A stretch of DNA of 64,000 nt from Gonatopus flavifemur (GCA_018340375.1 JAFFJZ010000004.1:34942001-35006000), one strand, 5' to 3'; counted from the stretch's first letter, positions 12,038 to 23,106 are shown. Program-made: numbers and translations. The notes: generated from the letters alone by a model not told the origin.

Positions 12038-12304
12038 CACGGGAAAAACAGAATAGTTGCAGCAACTACCTAAATAGTCGATTTTCGACCATCTACTTGA
12101 GTAATTGCTGCAGCTACTTAGTAGTCAGGACAAGTAACACGTTAGCTGCCTCAACTAACTCAAAATACCTCAGGTATTTACGTGAGTTAGTGCAACTATC
12201 GAGTTACTTGACCTGACTACTAAAGTAGCTGCAGCAACTACTTGAGCAGATGGTAAAAAATCGACTATTTAAGTAGTTGCTGCAACTATTTCTTTTTTTC
12301 CGTG
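12038..12304. mobile_element. 267-bp hairpin MITE of the CACGGAAAAA family, left arm
   Basis: Starts CACGGGAAAAACAGAATAG and ends TTTCTTTTTTTCCGTG. The two halves are almost fully complementary and rich in AGTTGCTGCAACTA-type palindromes. The equivalent right-arm copy is 24608-24874. Confidence 0.75.
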
Positions 12305-12728
12305 TTTGCTCCGCTCGGGCGACAAATTTCACATTTATACGGGAGTCACCAACTTTGCGCACCTGTTACACAATGTACTATACCGTGCATGTATTTGAAA
12401 GTATTTGTCGCGCTAAAGTTCTTCTTTGTTATTCCTCTTGTTTTGTGACCCTTCGCACTGAATTGCAATTGCACATCCTTAGTCATTATATCAGTTAAAA
12501 TGCGCGCAATTGATTGTTTGGGAGTTGGTTTCAAATTCAATCTCATTAACTGTATCTGAAAATGATGAAATGGAATTTGAAAAGTATACAATTCAAAATG
12601 ATAAATCAATGTTATTTGCCACAACTAAACTTTTTGTTGAATTTTAATAAATTCATCTCCTCGTATTTTGAAACAGTAAGTTTCTGTTCATGATAACCAA
12701 ATTTTCTAAGAATTGAATTGCCAGTGGA

Positions 12729-12806
12729 TACACGGAAAAAATTAGTGATCTAAATTTTCGTTGACTAGTATGGAACTTTCGAACGGAGCACGAATTCGAG
12801 AAGAAT
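12729..12806. mobile_element. Half of a CACGGAAAAA hairpin MITE, cut by a deletion
   Basis: Matches the right half of the complete hairpin at 23906-24183 (as its reverse complement). The match stops at 12806, where the sequence jumps to what corresponds to 21536 in the right arm. A truncated MITE next to an intact one shows that the left arm lost sequence, rather than the right arm gaining it. Confidence 0.8.
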
Positions 12807-13095
12807 ACCGCGAAATTTTTTTATTTTCAACAGCTAAATATTTCGTTATTTGATCAATAATTCGTTTCAGTAAACGATTCAAACTTTCGTAGAATAGTGC
12901 AAATACCGTATTATTTGAGGCAACCAGCAAAATAGTTATGTCACAAAAACCGTTCAAAGCCTGATCACAATTTTTTGCCCGGTCCTGTCTTGCATTTCCA
13001 GCAGGGATATTAATATGATATGAATCAATAAAACGCTTACCGAATGCAATTGAGCGAATCAGCGAGGAAGCATTATCATTGATCATACGGAATAC

Positions 13096-13828
13096 CTTGG
13101 AATTTGTCTTGCAGCAATGGTGGGCAAACAGGAAGATCGTCCAAATTATCATTTACTTCTTCGACGGTCAATTTTACGAGGTTTTGTTCGGTTTGCGGTT
13201 GATCCTCATCTTCTTCTGTCACACTCTCAATTTCATTAGTTTCAAACGATTTAGATAAATATTGCAAGCCATTAGCATAATTACCTGTATCAAAGAATTT
13301 CATTTAAAAATTTTAATATATCTTATCAAAAAAGGTTTCATTATGAAATTGAGTAAAAAATTAGAATTATCAGTCAAAAATTGAAATTGAGTAATAATCT
13401 ATTGAAAGTTCTCTTCGCAGGTTGCCTCGATTAATCGTGTCTTCATAGAAAGTGTCAGCTCGTGTGAAAATTCACCCCATCTTGGATACATGTATTGGCT
13501 ACCGACAATCAAGGGGTTGATAAACCTGTACTCATCAAATGATCTCTTATTTTTCAATTTTGATTCAATATCATCGATGTTGTTTTGTGTACTCACTGGA
13601 TTCTTTTACGATCTGTATTTTATATTCTCCCCATGTTTTTGCAGGAACAACTTGTTGCCTTACCAAATCAATCATCTCTGGATACAATCTTTTTGGAGGA
13701 TACTGACAATACATCGTACCTTTCTTCATAAACAGCCAGAATCTAGGAACCAAATCTACCGATTTTTTTTCATTTTCTTCAGTATTAAACGATATCACGA
13801 CATGGGTAGTGCGTTCCTGTAACATCAT
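13096..13828 (-). pseudogene. EnSpm companion gene, left-arm copy, 3' truncated
   Basis: Carries the first two exons of the gene described at 20514-23066. Exon A is 13597-13828 (starts MMLQERTTHVVISF) and exon B is 13096-13284 (NYANGLQYLSKSF). They are joined by a GTGAGT...TTGATACAG intron. The remaining exons, including the DUF4806-like one, are absent because of the deletion at 12806. Nearly identical to the right-arm copy. Confidence 0.75.
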
Positions 13829-14186
13829 GAAAAATTTGTTACGCTGACAGACTGTGCTGCGGTTAGTTTGATCTGAAACAAATTACTGTCGGAGTTTTCA
13901 AAAAACCAACTTTCTGTTTGAATGGGGGTTGTTTTTCAAAGCTCCTTTGTTCACAAGTCTCGGCTTAAGGCTGATTGTCAAGTCTCGGCAATTTACATTG
14001 AGTCAATATTTATCGGCACGTCACAAAATGTAAGATAATTAATACTGAATGCTGAATCTTTTTTATTAATCTGAACCATATTTCTGAAATGAATAATGCT
14101 CACGGGATATCGATCTTGAATGGCGTGTCAGTGAATGCGCCTCGGAAGGACCTGATTCATTCTCACTATGCATTATGTCCCAATTA

Positions 14187-14489
14187 TTAGTGTAACAATT
14201 CAACTGCATAAATATTGTTCCCAATACAAGATCTAAAACATTTTTTCGAAATTCCTTCGATCGGAATAGTGGTTTTCTTATGTGCTATGGTATTCAATTT
14301 ATAGATTCCTAATTTAGTAGAAGCGAAAGGATAATCGAATGCAGTACCCTCAAATGATACTTTATGACCAATTATGAAAACGTTCGATGATCGTCCGGAA
14401 TCTGTTTTCTGAGAACGTATTGTTACTATTTCAAAGAAATCTGCATTAACTAATCGGACCAGGTTGTCTGGTGGTGAGATGCCGATTTT
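14187..14489 (-). pseudogene. 3' fragment of EnSpm-like transposase, left arm
   Basis: This is the reverse complement of 19853-20155, the last 100 codons and stop of the transposase. I saw no mismatch to it. It ends abruptly at the palindrome junction (14489), so only the C-terminal piece exists in this arm. Confidence 0.9.
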
Positions 14490-15391
14490 GAAGTATGTGA
14501 CTTCAAGACATTAATTGATCCTCCCTCGTGATATCAGTAACCATGAATCATGTCTGAAGGTTATAAACGTTTGAAACAGCACAGATGGCTAAAGAGGAAG
14601 ATCTCAAATAAACGTCATAATGCAACTACTGAGGACGTGATCGTTAATGTCACAAACCAATCGATTTCATTCACAAATAATGACAGCCAAGGTGACGATC
14701 ATTGGTCCAGTGACGTAGTCACAGCGAACATTGATCCAGGCGGTTTAGATGTGAATAATATCGATGTTGATTATTCCCTTCCCAATGAATGTGAAGAAGG
14801 CTCAGAAGGTGAGATGAGTGATGAATGGATAAGTGAGTTGATAACAAAAGAAGCTGAAGACACATCTGATTTGGATCATGTGAATACTTTAACCGTCTGG
14901 TCAATGACCGGGTACCCGGGTATCCATTTCAGTCTAAAATGTGAAATTTTTCAAATTCCTGTCGAATGAAATTCATGAACGCTTGGATCCCCATAATTCA
15001 GGACTATTGACACCAGTTTCTCGTTGAAAATTTCAAATATTGTTGATTGAAACCAGGTTATAAGGTGTAAACCTCCATATGTCTTCCGTCCAATGACCGG
15101 GTACCCGGGTATCCATATGAGTCAGTATGGATAAAAGCCGAGTTTATACACACTGAAAAAGGAATAAATGATCAATTATTCGTACTATTCAGATAATTTA
15201 ACTCTTTTATGAATAAATAACAATGTTGCTGATCATTTCGTTCATTTGAACAATTTTTATTATGGATAATAATCACAGAAAAATGGAGGAAGGACACGAA
15301 ATGCGCTATCTAATTTCCTTTCCACTCGTTCATATATTTGTCGTTCATTTCTAATCGTGGTAAATTAGGGATAAAAAACATGTAAATTCAA

Positions 15392-17290
15392 TTATGTAAC
15401 GCATCCTTCACATTTAGTGATTGAGACGGAATGTTGATCACATATAGGTAAATGACATACACAACATGATTTCCTCGTTTTGCGACGTTTTTTCATTTCA
15501 CTTTTGAGACAAACATGGCATGCACCTGTTATCTTCTTTCTCCCCGTTGAATCGAGCTCTGCGGGAGGCGTTGAAGAACTAGATGCTGTTGGCTGCCCGT
15601 ACGTCCCCATTGTCTTACCAAATATACACTCAATAGCCACTTTTGTTGTGAAATGTCTCATGATTTGAGCATTATGAGAGCGTTCTTCGATAAATGGAGT
15701 ACAGAGCTTTCTACCCAGTTGGCGATAAAACAATCGTCGTTCATACGTTTTTTTTGGAAGCATCTTATTATTGTCATAATACACAATGTATGCAGCAAGG
15801 AAAGCGATATCCAGAATATTATAAAAAAACGCGAGAGGCCATCTTCGAGTTGATCGTTTTGTTGTATATCTACCAAGCATCTTATCCATCGTGTCTACAC
15901 CAGCCTTAGACCAGTTATAAAATTCAATAATCTCTGGTTTTTTCTTCGCATTATCACCAATTATTGCTTCCGAATGCATTGTCGATAACATGATCACTGC
16001 CTTGTTTTTTTTGGGGACATAACTGCACATTGTTACTTGTTCATGAAAACCAAACACTGTGGATAATTCTTCTCGTACTTTTGATGGAGCCATCGCTGGT
16101 GGGATATATGTTTTATTTTTCTTCAAGGTACCAACTATTGTTAGGTTCCAAGATAATAAACATCTGGCCAAAGGTAAGGATGTGAAATAGTTGTCCATTG
16201 TAATGTTCCTACCAGATCCTTTGAACGGTGCAACTAAATCTTTGACAACTCTCTCACCAACATTTTTCTCACGACCATTATTCGATTTTCCAGTGTAAAG
16301 TAGGCCAGTCAGTGGGTACGAATTCTCAGCATCACATATCCACCATACTTTGATTCCATATTTGGCTGGTTTTGATGGAATATATTGGGTAAATTTGGTT
16401 CGACCACGGTATGGGTAAAGTTGCTCATCAACTGTTAGGTTCTCTGTTGGCTTATAATTTTTTACCAAATTGACATTCAACATAGTCCAAATGTCTCGTA
16501 TTGGAGCAGCTTTATCGTTTTCCATACGGTGAACTCGGGTGTTCGCGTCATCAAATCGAATGAAACGTAGGATGTTCCAGAAACGATTGATACTCATTGC
16601 GGCTCGATACAATGGATATGAGTATGACTGCCACATATCAACTGTATTATCAGTGTTCGAATTATTGGCTCCAGAGGTTATCAAAATACCTAGGAATGCA
16701 TATAATTCGGAAAGTTCAAGATTTTTCCATGTTAATTGTTGTTTCCCTGGATTTTTTTCATTATATGCTGCATATATTGAGTGTGCTTTCTTATTCGTAT
16801 GACGTATAATTATGTCAGCCATTTCTGGAGTGAAAAATTTTTTAAAAGTGTCAACTACTGACAACATTTCTGTGCTCTTATGAGGTCCAGGCCTATGTCG
16901 TATAATATTACGTCTTGGAACTTGATGTTGAGTTCTTGGTCGTTCAGCCCACTGAGTGCCATCTTTGGCTTTCATTCCTGACACACTAGCCTCTTCTTCT
17001 ATTTCACTCTCCTCATCTTCATCTTCCTCATCTTCTTCCGTAACTGTGTCCGTATGAACTGTGACGTTTTCTTTTGGAAATATAAACGTAATGAATATTA
17101 AATACATAAGAATTTTTGCTACACACAATAAAAAAGCAATGTGTATTATACCAGCATTATCATTGTCCGAAACTTCGACATCGGAGCCAGGGAAATATTC
17201 ATCGTCGTCACAATCCGATACTTGACCATCGTCAGATTCTTCTGCTTCCAAACATTCCTCTAAATATCTTCTTTTTTGCAAACGAGTCAT
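15392..17290 (-). CDS. piggyBac transposase, apparently intact
   Basis: Open over 632 codons from ATG 17290. An acidic N-terminus leads into the DDE_Tnp_1_7 region. The catalytic Asp candidates are D288 (LTVDEQLYPYRGR), D366 (ITMDNYFTSLP) and D466 (KAGVDTMDK). Their spacing of 78 and 100 residues is close to the classical piggyBac enzyme. The C-terminus has the Cys-rich domain (CHVC, CCVCHLPIC, CEGC). An oddly hydrophobic stretch at residues 47-73 corresponds to 81 in-frame bases at 17071-17151 that begin GTATAA and end AAAAG on the coding strand. This is probably an unspliced intron, and removal would give about 605 residues. All catalytic residues, both TIRs and the TTAA sites are present, so the copy may be competent. 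The flank 17291-18391 is its non-coding 5' region. Confidence 0.93.
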   Translation of the reverse strand: MTRLQKRRYLEECLEAEESDDGQVSDCDDDEYFPGSDVEVSDNDNAGIIHIAFLLCVAKILMYLIFITFIFPKENVTVHTDTVTEEDEEDEDEESEIEEEASVSGMKAKDGTQWAERPRTQHQVPRRNIIRHRPGPHKSTEMLSVVDTFKKFFTPEMADIIIRHTNKKAHSIYAAYNEKNPGKQQLTWKNLELSELYAFLGILITSGANNSNTDNTVDMWQSYSYPLYRAAMSINRFWNILRFIRFDDANTRVHRMENDKAAPIRDIWTMLNVNLVKNYKPTENLTVDEQLYPYRGRTKFTQYIPSKPAKYGIKVWWICDAENSYPLTGLLYTGKSNNGREKNVGERVVKDLVAPFKGSGRNITMDNYFTSLPLARCLLSWNLTIVGTLKKNKTYIPPAMAPSKVREELSTVFGFHEQVTMCSYVPKKNKAVIMLSTMHSEAIIGDNAKKKPEIIEFYNWSKAGVDTMDKMLGRYTTKRSTRRWPLAFFYNILDIAFLAAYIVYYDNNKMLPKKTYERRLFYRQLGRKLCTPFIEERSHNAQIMRHFTTKVAIECIFGKTMGTYGQPTASSSSTPPAELDSTGRKKITGACHVCLKSEMKKRRKTRKSCCVCHLPICDQHSVSITKCEGCVT

Positions 17291-18019
17291 TCTAATGTGA
17301 AAAGTTTTGAATTCAATTATTGATTCTAAAAAGTTGAAAATAGGTTATGTATGTACACCAAGAGAACAAAGTTATTATTTTATCCAATAGTATTTATGAA
17401 ATATTTCTTTGGATTAATTGAACCTCATTCTATTGGATTTTGACTTGATGGAATTGTGGTGAGAAACCATTCCATTCATTGTAATAAAATTTCATCAATT
17501 CAAAAAAATATTTCATAAATACCATTGGATGAATATTTTATTCGCAATGACTTTCTTCTCTTAATGTAGAATGATTAATTCCATACAGAAAATAAGGGGA
17601 GCTTGTCTTACCGTCGAAAATTAGCACTTGATAAATCATCCATCTTATTTATTGTTTGTACGATTATTCATTCTGAAGTCACAAAGTGCTTGTCACGTTA
17701 TAATTTTTTTCACTGAACTCAATAAACAATTCACTGCTCTGAATAACACCTTCCTCAGGGTTGATGATGGTCTGATGATCAATATTGTAATATCGATAAA
17801 TTATAGTTCTTCAATGTAACTAATGTGTCGATACTTCCCATCGTAACATCTGAAGATCGCGAACAAATTAATCGAATGAAACGTTAACAGGTTATGGGCA
17901 GGGGAGTGTTTACATTTTTGCCGCCCAGGAGCTAATAATATTTCGCCAAGTTCATTTATATTACTTGAAAACAATGTAAAAAAACTTTTATAATTTTGTC
18001 GGCGAGAGCTGTAGACCTT

Positions 18020-18245
18020 CAAGCCGCCTTTAAAGACGTTTCTGGTGATTGATTTTTTGAAAGAATTTATAATGGATTTCAGTTTCGAAGAAATTTACAA
18101 TGAATTCTTAAGAATCCTGCAAGAATTCTTCTTGAATACCATGAGTTCATATAGAATTGATTGTGAACTGTTATAAGATGGATTCTCCAAGAATTCCATA
18201 ATGAATTCATAAAGAACTCTTTAGAAACACTGCGAGATTATCATA
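18020..18245. repeat. AAGAATTCTT-type repeats in the piggyBac 5' region
   Basis: Several GAATTCTT / AAGAATTC words in both orientations (near 18103-18200). They resemble short arrays at 7855-7930, 53975-54050 and 57725-57830. No coding potential. Confidence 0.4.
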
Positions 18246-20513
18246 TATGTTCAGAACATCGATGTTCATATCCCAGATTCAGAATTGTATTGAGCAAGCT
18301 TGAAAAACGGACGGTTTTTGAGACGAAATACGTGGGTACCCGGGTACCCGGTCATTGAAAAATGGTGAAAATTTGGTCATTGACCAGACAGTTAACCGAT
18401 GATATCAGGTATTGGGCTGTCGAAAATGTACAATATCTTAGAAACGAAACTATCACTCAGTTACTTAACATTCTGCGATCACATAGTCATTCAGAGTTAC
18501 CAAAGTCAGCTGAAATACTACTTCAAAGTGCTCGAACACCGAAGCACAGTATCCGCTTGATGGGAGCATATAAAGGATACGGGAAATATAAATATTTTGG
18601 TATCGAAAACGAATTGAATAAGAGAATCTCTCCAGAAAACTTTTTGGAGCAAAGGATAGCCGTTGTTGTTAATGTTGATGGCTTTTCATTGTATCATAAT
18701 TCCAGAACACAATGTTGGCCTATCCTGATGAAAATTCACAGTGAGAAGTACTTCAGTAGGCCATTTCCTGTTGCGCTGTTTTGTGGTGACTCCAAACCAG
18801 CTGATTCTCCAGATTTCCTCCAAGATTTGGTCACAGAAGCGAAAACATTGATCACAAATGGATTGGTGATCAAAAATAAGATTTATGAGTTCAGTGTATT
18901 GGCTTTCGTTTGTGACACACCAGCACGCGCTTTCATTAAATGTACTAAGGCACACGGTGGATTCAGTGCATGTGAGAGTTGTCACGTCCATGGAAAAACG
19001 ATTGATAAACGGAGAGTCTACCCTGAAACCGAAAGTATGCGACGAACTCATGAAACTTTTGTGAATAAAGACGGTCCAAACCATCATAAGGAGGGAGAAA
19101 CTTCTATCCTGTTGGATATCCCTCAATTCAACATCATAAATGGTATGGTATTGGATTATATGCACTTACTATGTATGGATGTCGAAAAAAATTTATTGGA
19201 GGAATGGACAATCGGCAACAATAAGAGCAGACTAAGTTTAACCGAACGGGATCGTCTTAACAAATCCTTAGAGGCTTTGCAGAAAGATATACCAGCTGGA
19301 TTTCAACGCAAGAAACTGAATTTGGACGACTTACCGCATTGGAAAGCAACCCAGTTCAGGTTTTTCCTATTGTGTGCTGGTGGCTTAGTGCTGAAAAATA
19401 TACTTCCCAATCACAAATATCGACATTTTTTATTGTTGTATTCAGCATCACGTATTTTATGCAGTTCTGATCTGGCGGTTGAATTGGCGGATTACGCAAG
19501 AGCTTTACTGATCAAATTTCTCAATCTCATGCCAGCTATTTATGGAGAAGACTCTCAAACAATGAATTTTCACAACTCAATCCACATCGCTGATGATGTT
19601 CGAAACCTCAAAGTGCCATTAACAGAAATATCAACGTTTCCATTCGAAAATTGCTTGGCCCAAATCAAGCATCTCGTGAGGCAACCCCACTTGCCGTTAT
19701 CTCAAATTTGCCGGCGGTCATCCGAAATAGAAGTATCGAGCACCACACTGACACCTCATTCATTATTCGTCGGATATGAATTGAAAGGAGATGTATGCGA
19801 GACTCCCTTGGAATATTATAAAGAATATACAATGGTTTCTTTCAAACAGATGAAAATCGGCATCTCACCACCAGACAACCTGGTCCGATTAGTTAATGCA
19901 GATTTCTTTGAAATAGTAACAATACGTTCTCAGAAAACAGATTCCGGACGATCATCGAACGTTTTCATAATTGGTCATAAAGTATCATTTGAGGGTACTG
20001 CATTCGATTATCCTTTCGCTTCTACTAAATTAGGAATCTATAAATTGAATACCATAGCACATAAGAAAACCACTATTCCGATCGAAGGAATTTCGAAAAA
20101 ATGTTTTAGATCTTGTATTGGGAACAATATTTATGCAGTTGAATTGTTACACTAATAATTGGGACATAATGCATAGTGAGAATGAATCAGGTCCTTCCGA
20201 GGCGCATTCACTGACACGCCATTCAAGATCGATATCCCGTGAGCATTATTCATTTCAGAAATATGGTTCAGATTAATAAAAAAGATTCAGCATTCAGTAT
20301 TAATTATCTTACATTTTGTGACGTGCCGATAAATATTGACTCAATGTAAATTGCCGAGACTTGACAATCAGCCTTAAGCCGAGACTTGTGAACAAAGGAG
20401 CTTTGAAAAACAACCCCCATTCAAACAGAAAGTTGGTTTTTTGAAAACTCCGACAGTAATTTGTTTCAGATCAAACTAACCGCAGCACAGTCTGTCAGCG
20501 TAACAAATTTTTC

Positions 20514-23066
20514 ATGATGTTACAGGAACGCACTACCCATGTCGTGATATCGTTTAATACTGAAGAAAATGAAAAAAAATCGGTAGATTTGGTTCCTAGA
20601 TTCTGGCTGTTTATGAAGAAAGGTACGATGTATTGTCAGTATCCTCCAAAAAGATTGTATCCAGAGATGATTGATTTGGTAAGGCAACAAGTTGTTCCTG
20701 CAAAAACATGGGGAGAATATAAAATACAGATCGTAAAAGAATCCAGTGAGTACACAAAACAACATCGATGATATTGAATCAAAATTGAAAAATAAGAGAT
20801 CATTTGATGAGTACAGGTTTATCAACCCCTTGATTGTCGGTAGCCAATACATGTATCCAAGATGGGGTGAATTTTCACACGAGCTGACACTTTCTATAAA
20901 GACACGATTAATCGAGGCAACCTGCGAAGAGAACTTTCAATAGATTATTACTCAATTTCAATTTTTGACTGATAATTCTAATTTTTTACTCAATTTCATA
21001 ATGAAACCTTTTTTGATAAGATATATTAAAATTTTTAAATGAAATTCTTTGATACAGGTAATTATGCTAATGGCTTGCAATATTTATCTAAATCGTTTGA
21101 AACTAATGAAATTGAGAGTGTGACAGAAGAAGATGAGGATCAACCGCAAACCGAACAAAACCTCGTAAAATTGACCGTCGAAGAAGTAAATGATAATTTG
21201 GACGATCTTCCTGTTTGCCCACCATTGCTGCAAGACAAATTCCAAGGTATTCCGTATGATCAATGATAATGCTTCCTCGCTGATTCGCTCAATTGCATTC
21301 GGTAAGCGTTTTATTGATTCATATCATATTAATATCCCTGCTGGAAATGCAAGACAGGACCGGGCAAAAAATTGTGATCAGGCTTTGAACGGTTTTTGTG
21401 ACATAACTATTTTGCTGGTTGCCTCAAATAATACGGTATTTGCACTATTCTACGAAAGTTTGAATCGTTTACTGAAACGAATTATTGATCAAATAATGAA
21501 ATATTTAGCTGTTGAAAATAAAAAAATTTCGCGGTACATTATTTGATTGATGTTTTCAGTTGCAAAAAATTACAAATGATCAATTCGAGAAGATAAATAA
21601 CGATGATTCATCGTATGCACGGTGAATTGATAATGTCCACGAAAAACAAGCAGAAATAGCACATCACAGTAATTCTTTTATAGGGAAAGCAGCTTCACAT
21701 TAAGCCCAATTCGAATTCCAAACGAGTCAAGCGATGAGGGTCCTTCATCCCCTGAGTTGGAATCCCGAACGAGGAACGTCAATGGGCAGTTGGAACAATC
21801 AACAACAAACGGTCAAGATTTGATCGATAATTCTTTTCGCGATGATAAATTTGTTTAAAAATCATACTATTTGTATTTCGAGTTGTTCGAGTTTTTAAAT
21901 TTTATACAGGTTTTGATTATTCATATAATTTTTCACAAAACGAAGAGAAAAACAATTTGGACAAAACATCGTTCAACGCCCGAGAAAAAAGGTGAGATCT
22001 AATGAGATCTATGTACATCTCATGAGATATGTATACATCTTTTGGGATATAAATTTTGCCAAAAGTCTCTACATGTTTCCTGACATTTACGGAGATCTAC
22101 AGATTTGTAGAGATCTCTGTTAGAATTTAGATACCTCTAATTTATGCTTGAATCGAGTATATTTCGTGCCGGAATCGAGCGCGATTATGCTTATAATGAA
22201 CGTAGTACGTTTGATTCAAACAGAATATTACTTGAAAGAAGTATAGTCATGTTTGGAGATATAGTGAAAATTAGTGATGTCAGTTTTCGAACAGAATCGA
22301 TTCTTTTTTATAGAAAAATTATTTACTTTCCATAGATTTATATAAAATATCGATAAACATTGAATACATTCTGCATGAAAAAGAATCGATTCTTTTCAGA
22401 ATCAATATCACTAGTGAGAATAACTATCTTCATTTCAAATATATCGTTTTTTTGGGTACAGTTAGGTATACCAATCGGGAGCTCTTTTCAAATGCTTTTG
22501 ATTGATGTACTCTCTGAGAACTAAATCATTACAATTGATTCAAGGGTACAAAACAAATTAGTTTATTAGGATTTTAATTGGTTTCTATTGTTTGAAATGA
22601 AAAACGATAAAAAGAATCCACATTTTAAAGTGTGAATCAGCGTTCTTCACCCTTGAATTGGTTCAAATGGTTTTGCTTCTACAGTTTATACAATTCGAAT
22701 TTGACATTTTTTACGTTGAAATTTCCATAGAAACACATTTGATTACAATACATGTAATTTTTCTACTCCCCCTTTCTCATAGGAAATCATGAATTGATGG
22801 ATAAAGTGGTGAAATGTATAGAAGAAATGGAACAGAGATCGGATGCAAAGAATCGAAGGCTGAAACATAACTTATTATACGGCATGAAAGAAGTTCGGGA
22901 CGATATTATTAATTTCATAAGAAACAACAACACTCCTATCTCCAGTCCACACAAACATTTCAAATTCCCAGCCAAAACCATTGAAGAGTTCGAAAAACTG
23001 GAGGAAGAAATCCAAAACGAAAACAGGGGAAATGATATGGTACACGAAATTTTTCATCCTCTGTGA
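20514..23066 (+). CDS. EnSpm companion gene with DUF4806-like region (right arm)
   Basis: Exon A, 20514-20745, starts MMLQERTTHVVISF and contains VDLVPRFWLF, MYCQYPPKR and WGEYKIQIVKES. These match the N-terminus of insect proteins found next to EnSpm-type transposases (V-V-P-x-x-W-L and a Tyr/Trp-Pro-Pro motif). The intron 20746-21057 is GTGAGT...TTGATACAG. Exon B, 21058-21246, keeps phase 1 and reads NYANGLQYLSKSF, then an acidic stretch. Middle exons are uncertain; an open, coding-like stretch lies at 21709-21858 (NESSDEGPSSPELESR). The last exon begins at 22783 (acceptor CTCATAG, again phase 1). It reads GNHELMDKVVKCIEEMEQRS and then FKFPAKTIEEFEKLEEEIQN, the start of a DUF4806-like domain. 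The domain stops early at 23064-23066, so a further exon is probably missing. It lies downstream of the transposase in the same orientation. Function of the family is unknown to me. Confidence 0.6.
21859..22782. other. Probable intron of the companion gene
   Basis: AT-rich sequence with no convincing exon. 21993-22120 holds GAGATCTA-type repeats. A polypyrimidine tract and TCATAG acceptor stand at its end. Confidence 0.4.
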
Positions 23067-23106
23067 TTTATGTTAATCTTAACAGCATTCCATACTCTCC
23101 AAATCT

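Larger units (their letters stand above)
9030..14489. repeat. Left arm of giant palindrome
   Basis: This arm is the reverse complement of 19853-27538, apart from indels. From 12806 to 14489, position x pairs with 34342-x without indels. From about 10200 to 12806 the sum is 36912, because the left arm lacks the 2.57 kb at 21537-24105. From 9030 to about 9513 the sum is 36568, because the left arm has an extra 344-bp tandem copy. The outer end (9030/27538) carries no terminal motif and no target duplication, and the flanks differ. This argues for an inverted segmental duplication rather than transposon ends. Confidence 0.93.
14893..18391 (-). mobile_element. Complete piggyBac element in a TTAA site
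   Basis: TTAA lies at 14889-14892 and 18392-18395. Just inside are matching ends: left CCGTCTGGTCAATGACC, right GGTCATTGACCAGACAG (one mismatch). A second inner repeat GACCGGGTACCCGGGTA occurs at the left end and again near 15095, and inverted near 18335-18352. This is the usual piggyBac arrangement of terminal plus subterminal repeats. The element is 3499 bp, carries one full-length transposase gene on the minus strand, and lies inside the EnSpm-like transposase. Confidence 0.95.
14550..20155 (+). pseudogene. EnSpm/CACTA-like transposase split by piggyBac
   Basis: Part 1 runs from ATG 14550 (MSEGYKRLKQHRW) to the TTAA at 14889. Part 2 resumes at the TTAA at 18392 and runs to the stop at 20153-20155. 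Collapsing the two TTAA copies into one keeps the frame (ACT TTA ACC GAT) and gives about 700 codons without an internal stop. Motifs typical of animal EnSpm (Transposase_21-like) proteins are VVNVDGFSLYHNSRTQCWPI, FVCDTPARAF, CTKAHGGFSACESC (a zinc-binding-like Cys pair) and IINGMVLDYMHLLCMDVEKN. The N-terminal 110 residues are acidic and low in conserved motifs. The ATG lies only 60 bp from the palindrome junction, so the promoter and 5' terminus are gone. As it stands the gene is interrupted. The coding parts themselves look intact, so the piggyBac insertion is recent relative to decay. Confidence 0.8.

Noticed and set aside
20746..20943. Open stretch STQNNIDDIESKLKNKRSFDE in both palindrome arms
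   Set aside because: It lies inside the GTGAGT...TACAG intron of the companion gene. Splicing 20745 to 21058 gives a better protein match, so the stretch is probably chance.
21190..21546. Open stretch across exon B and the following intron, copied in the left arm
   Set aside because: Read in another frame than exon B; no motif. Probably a shadow.
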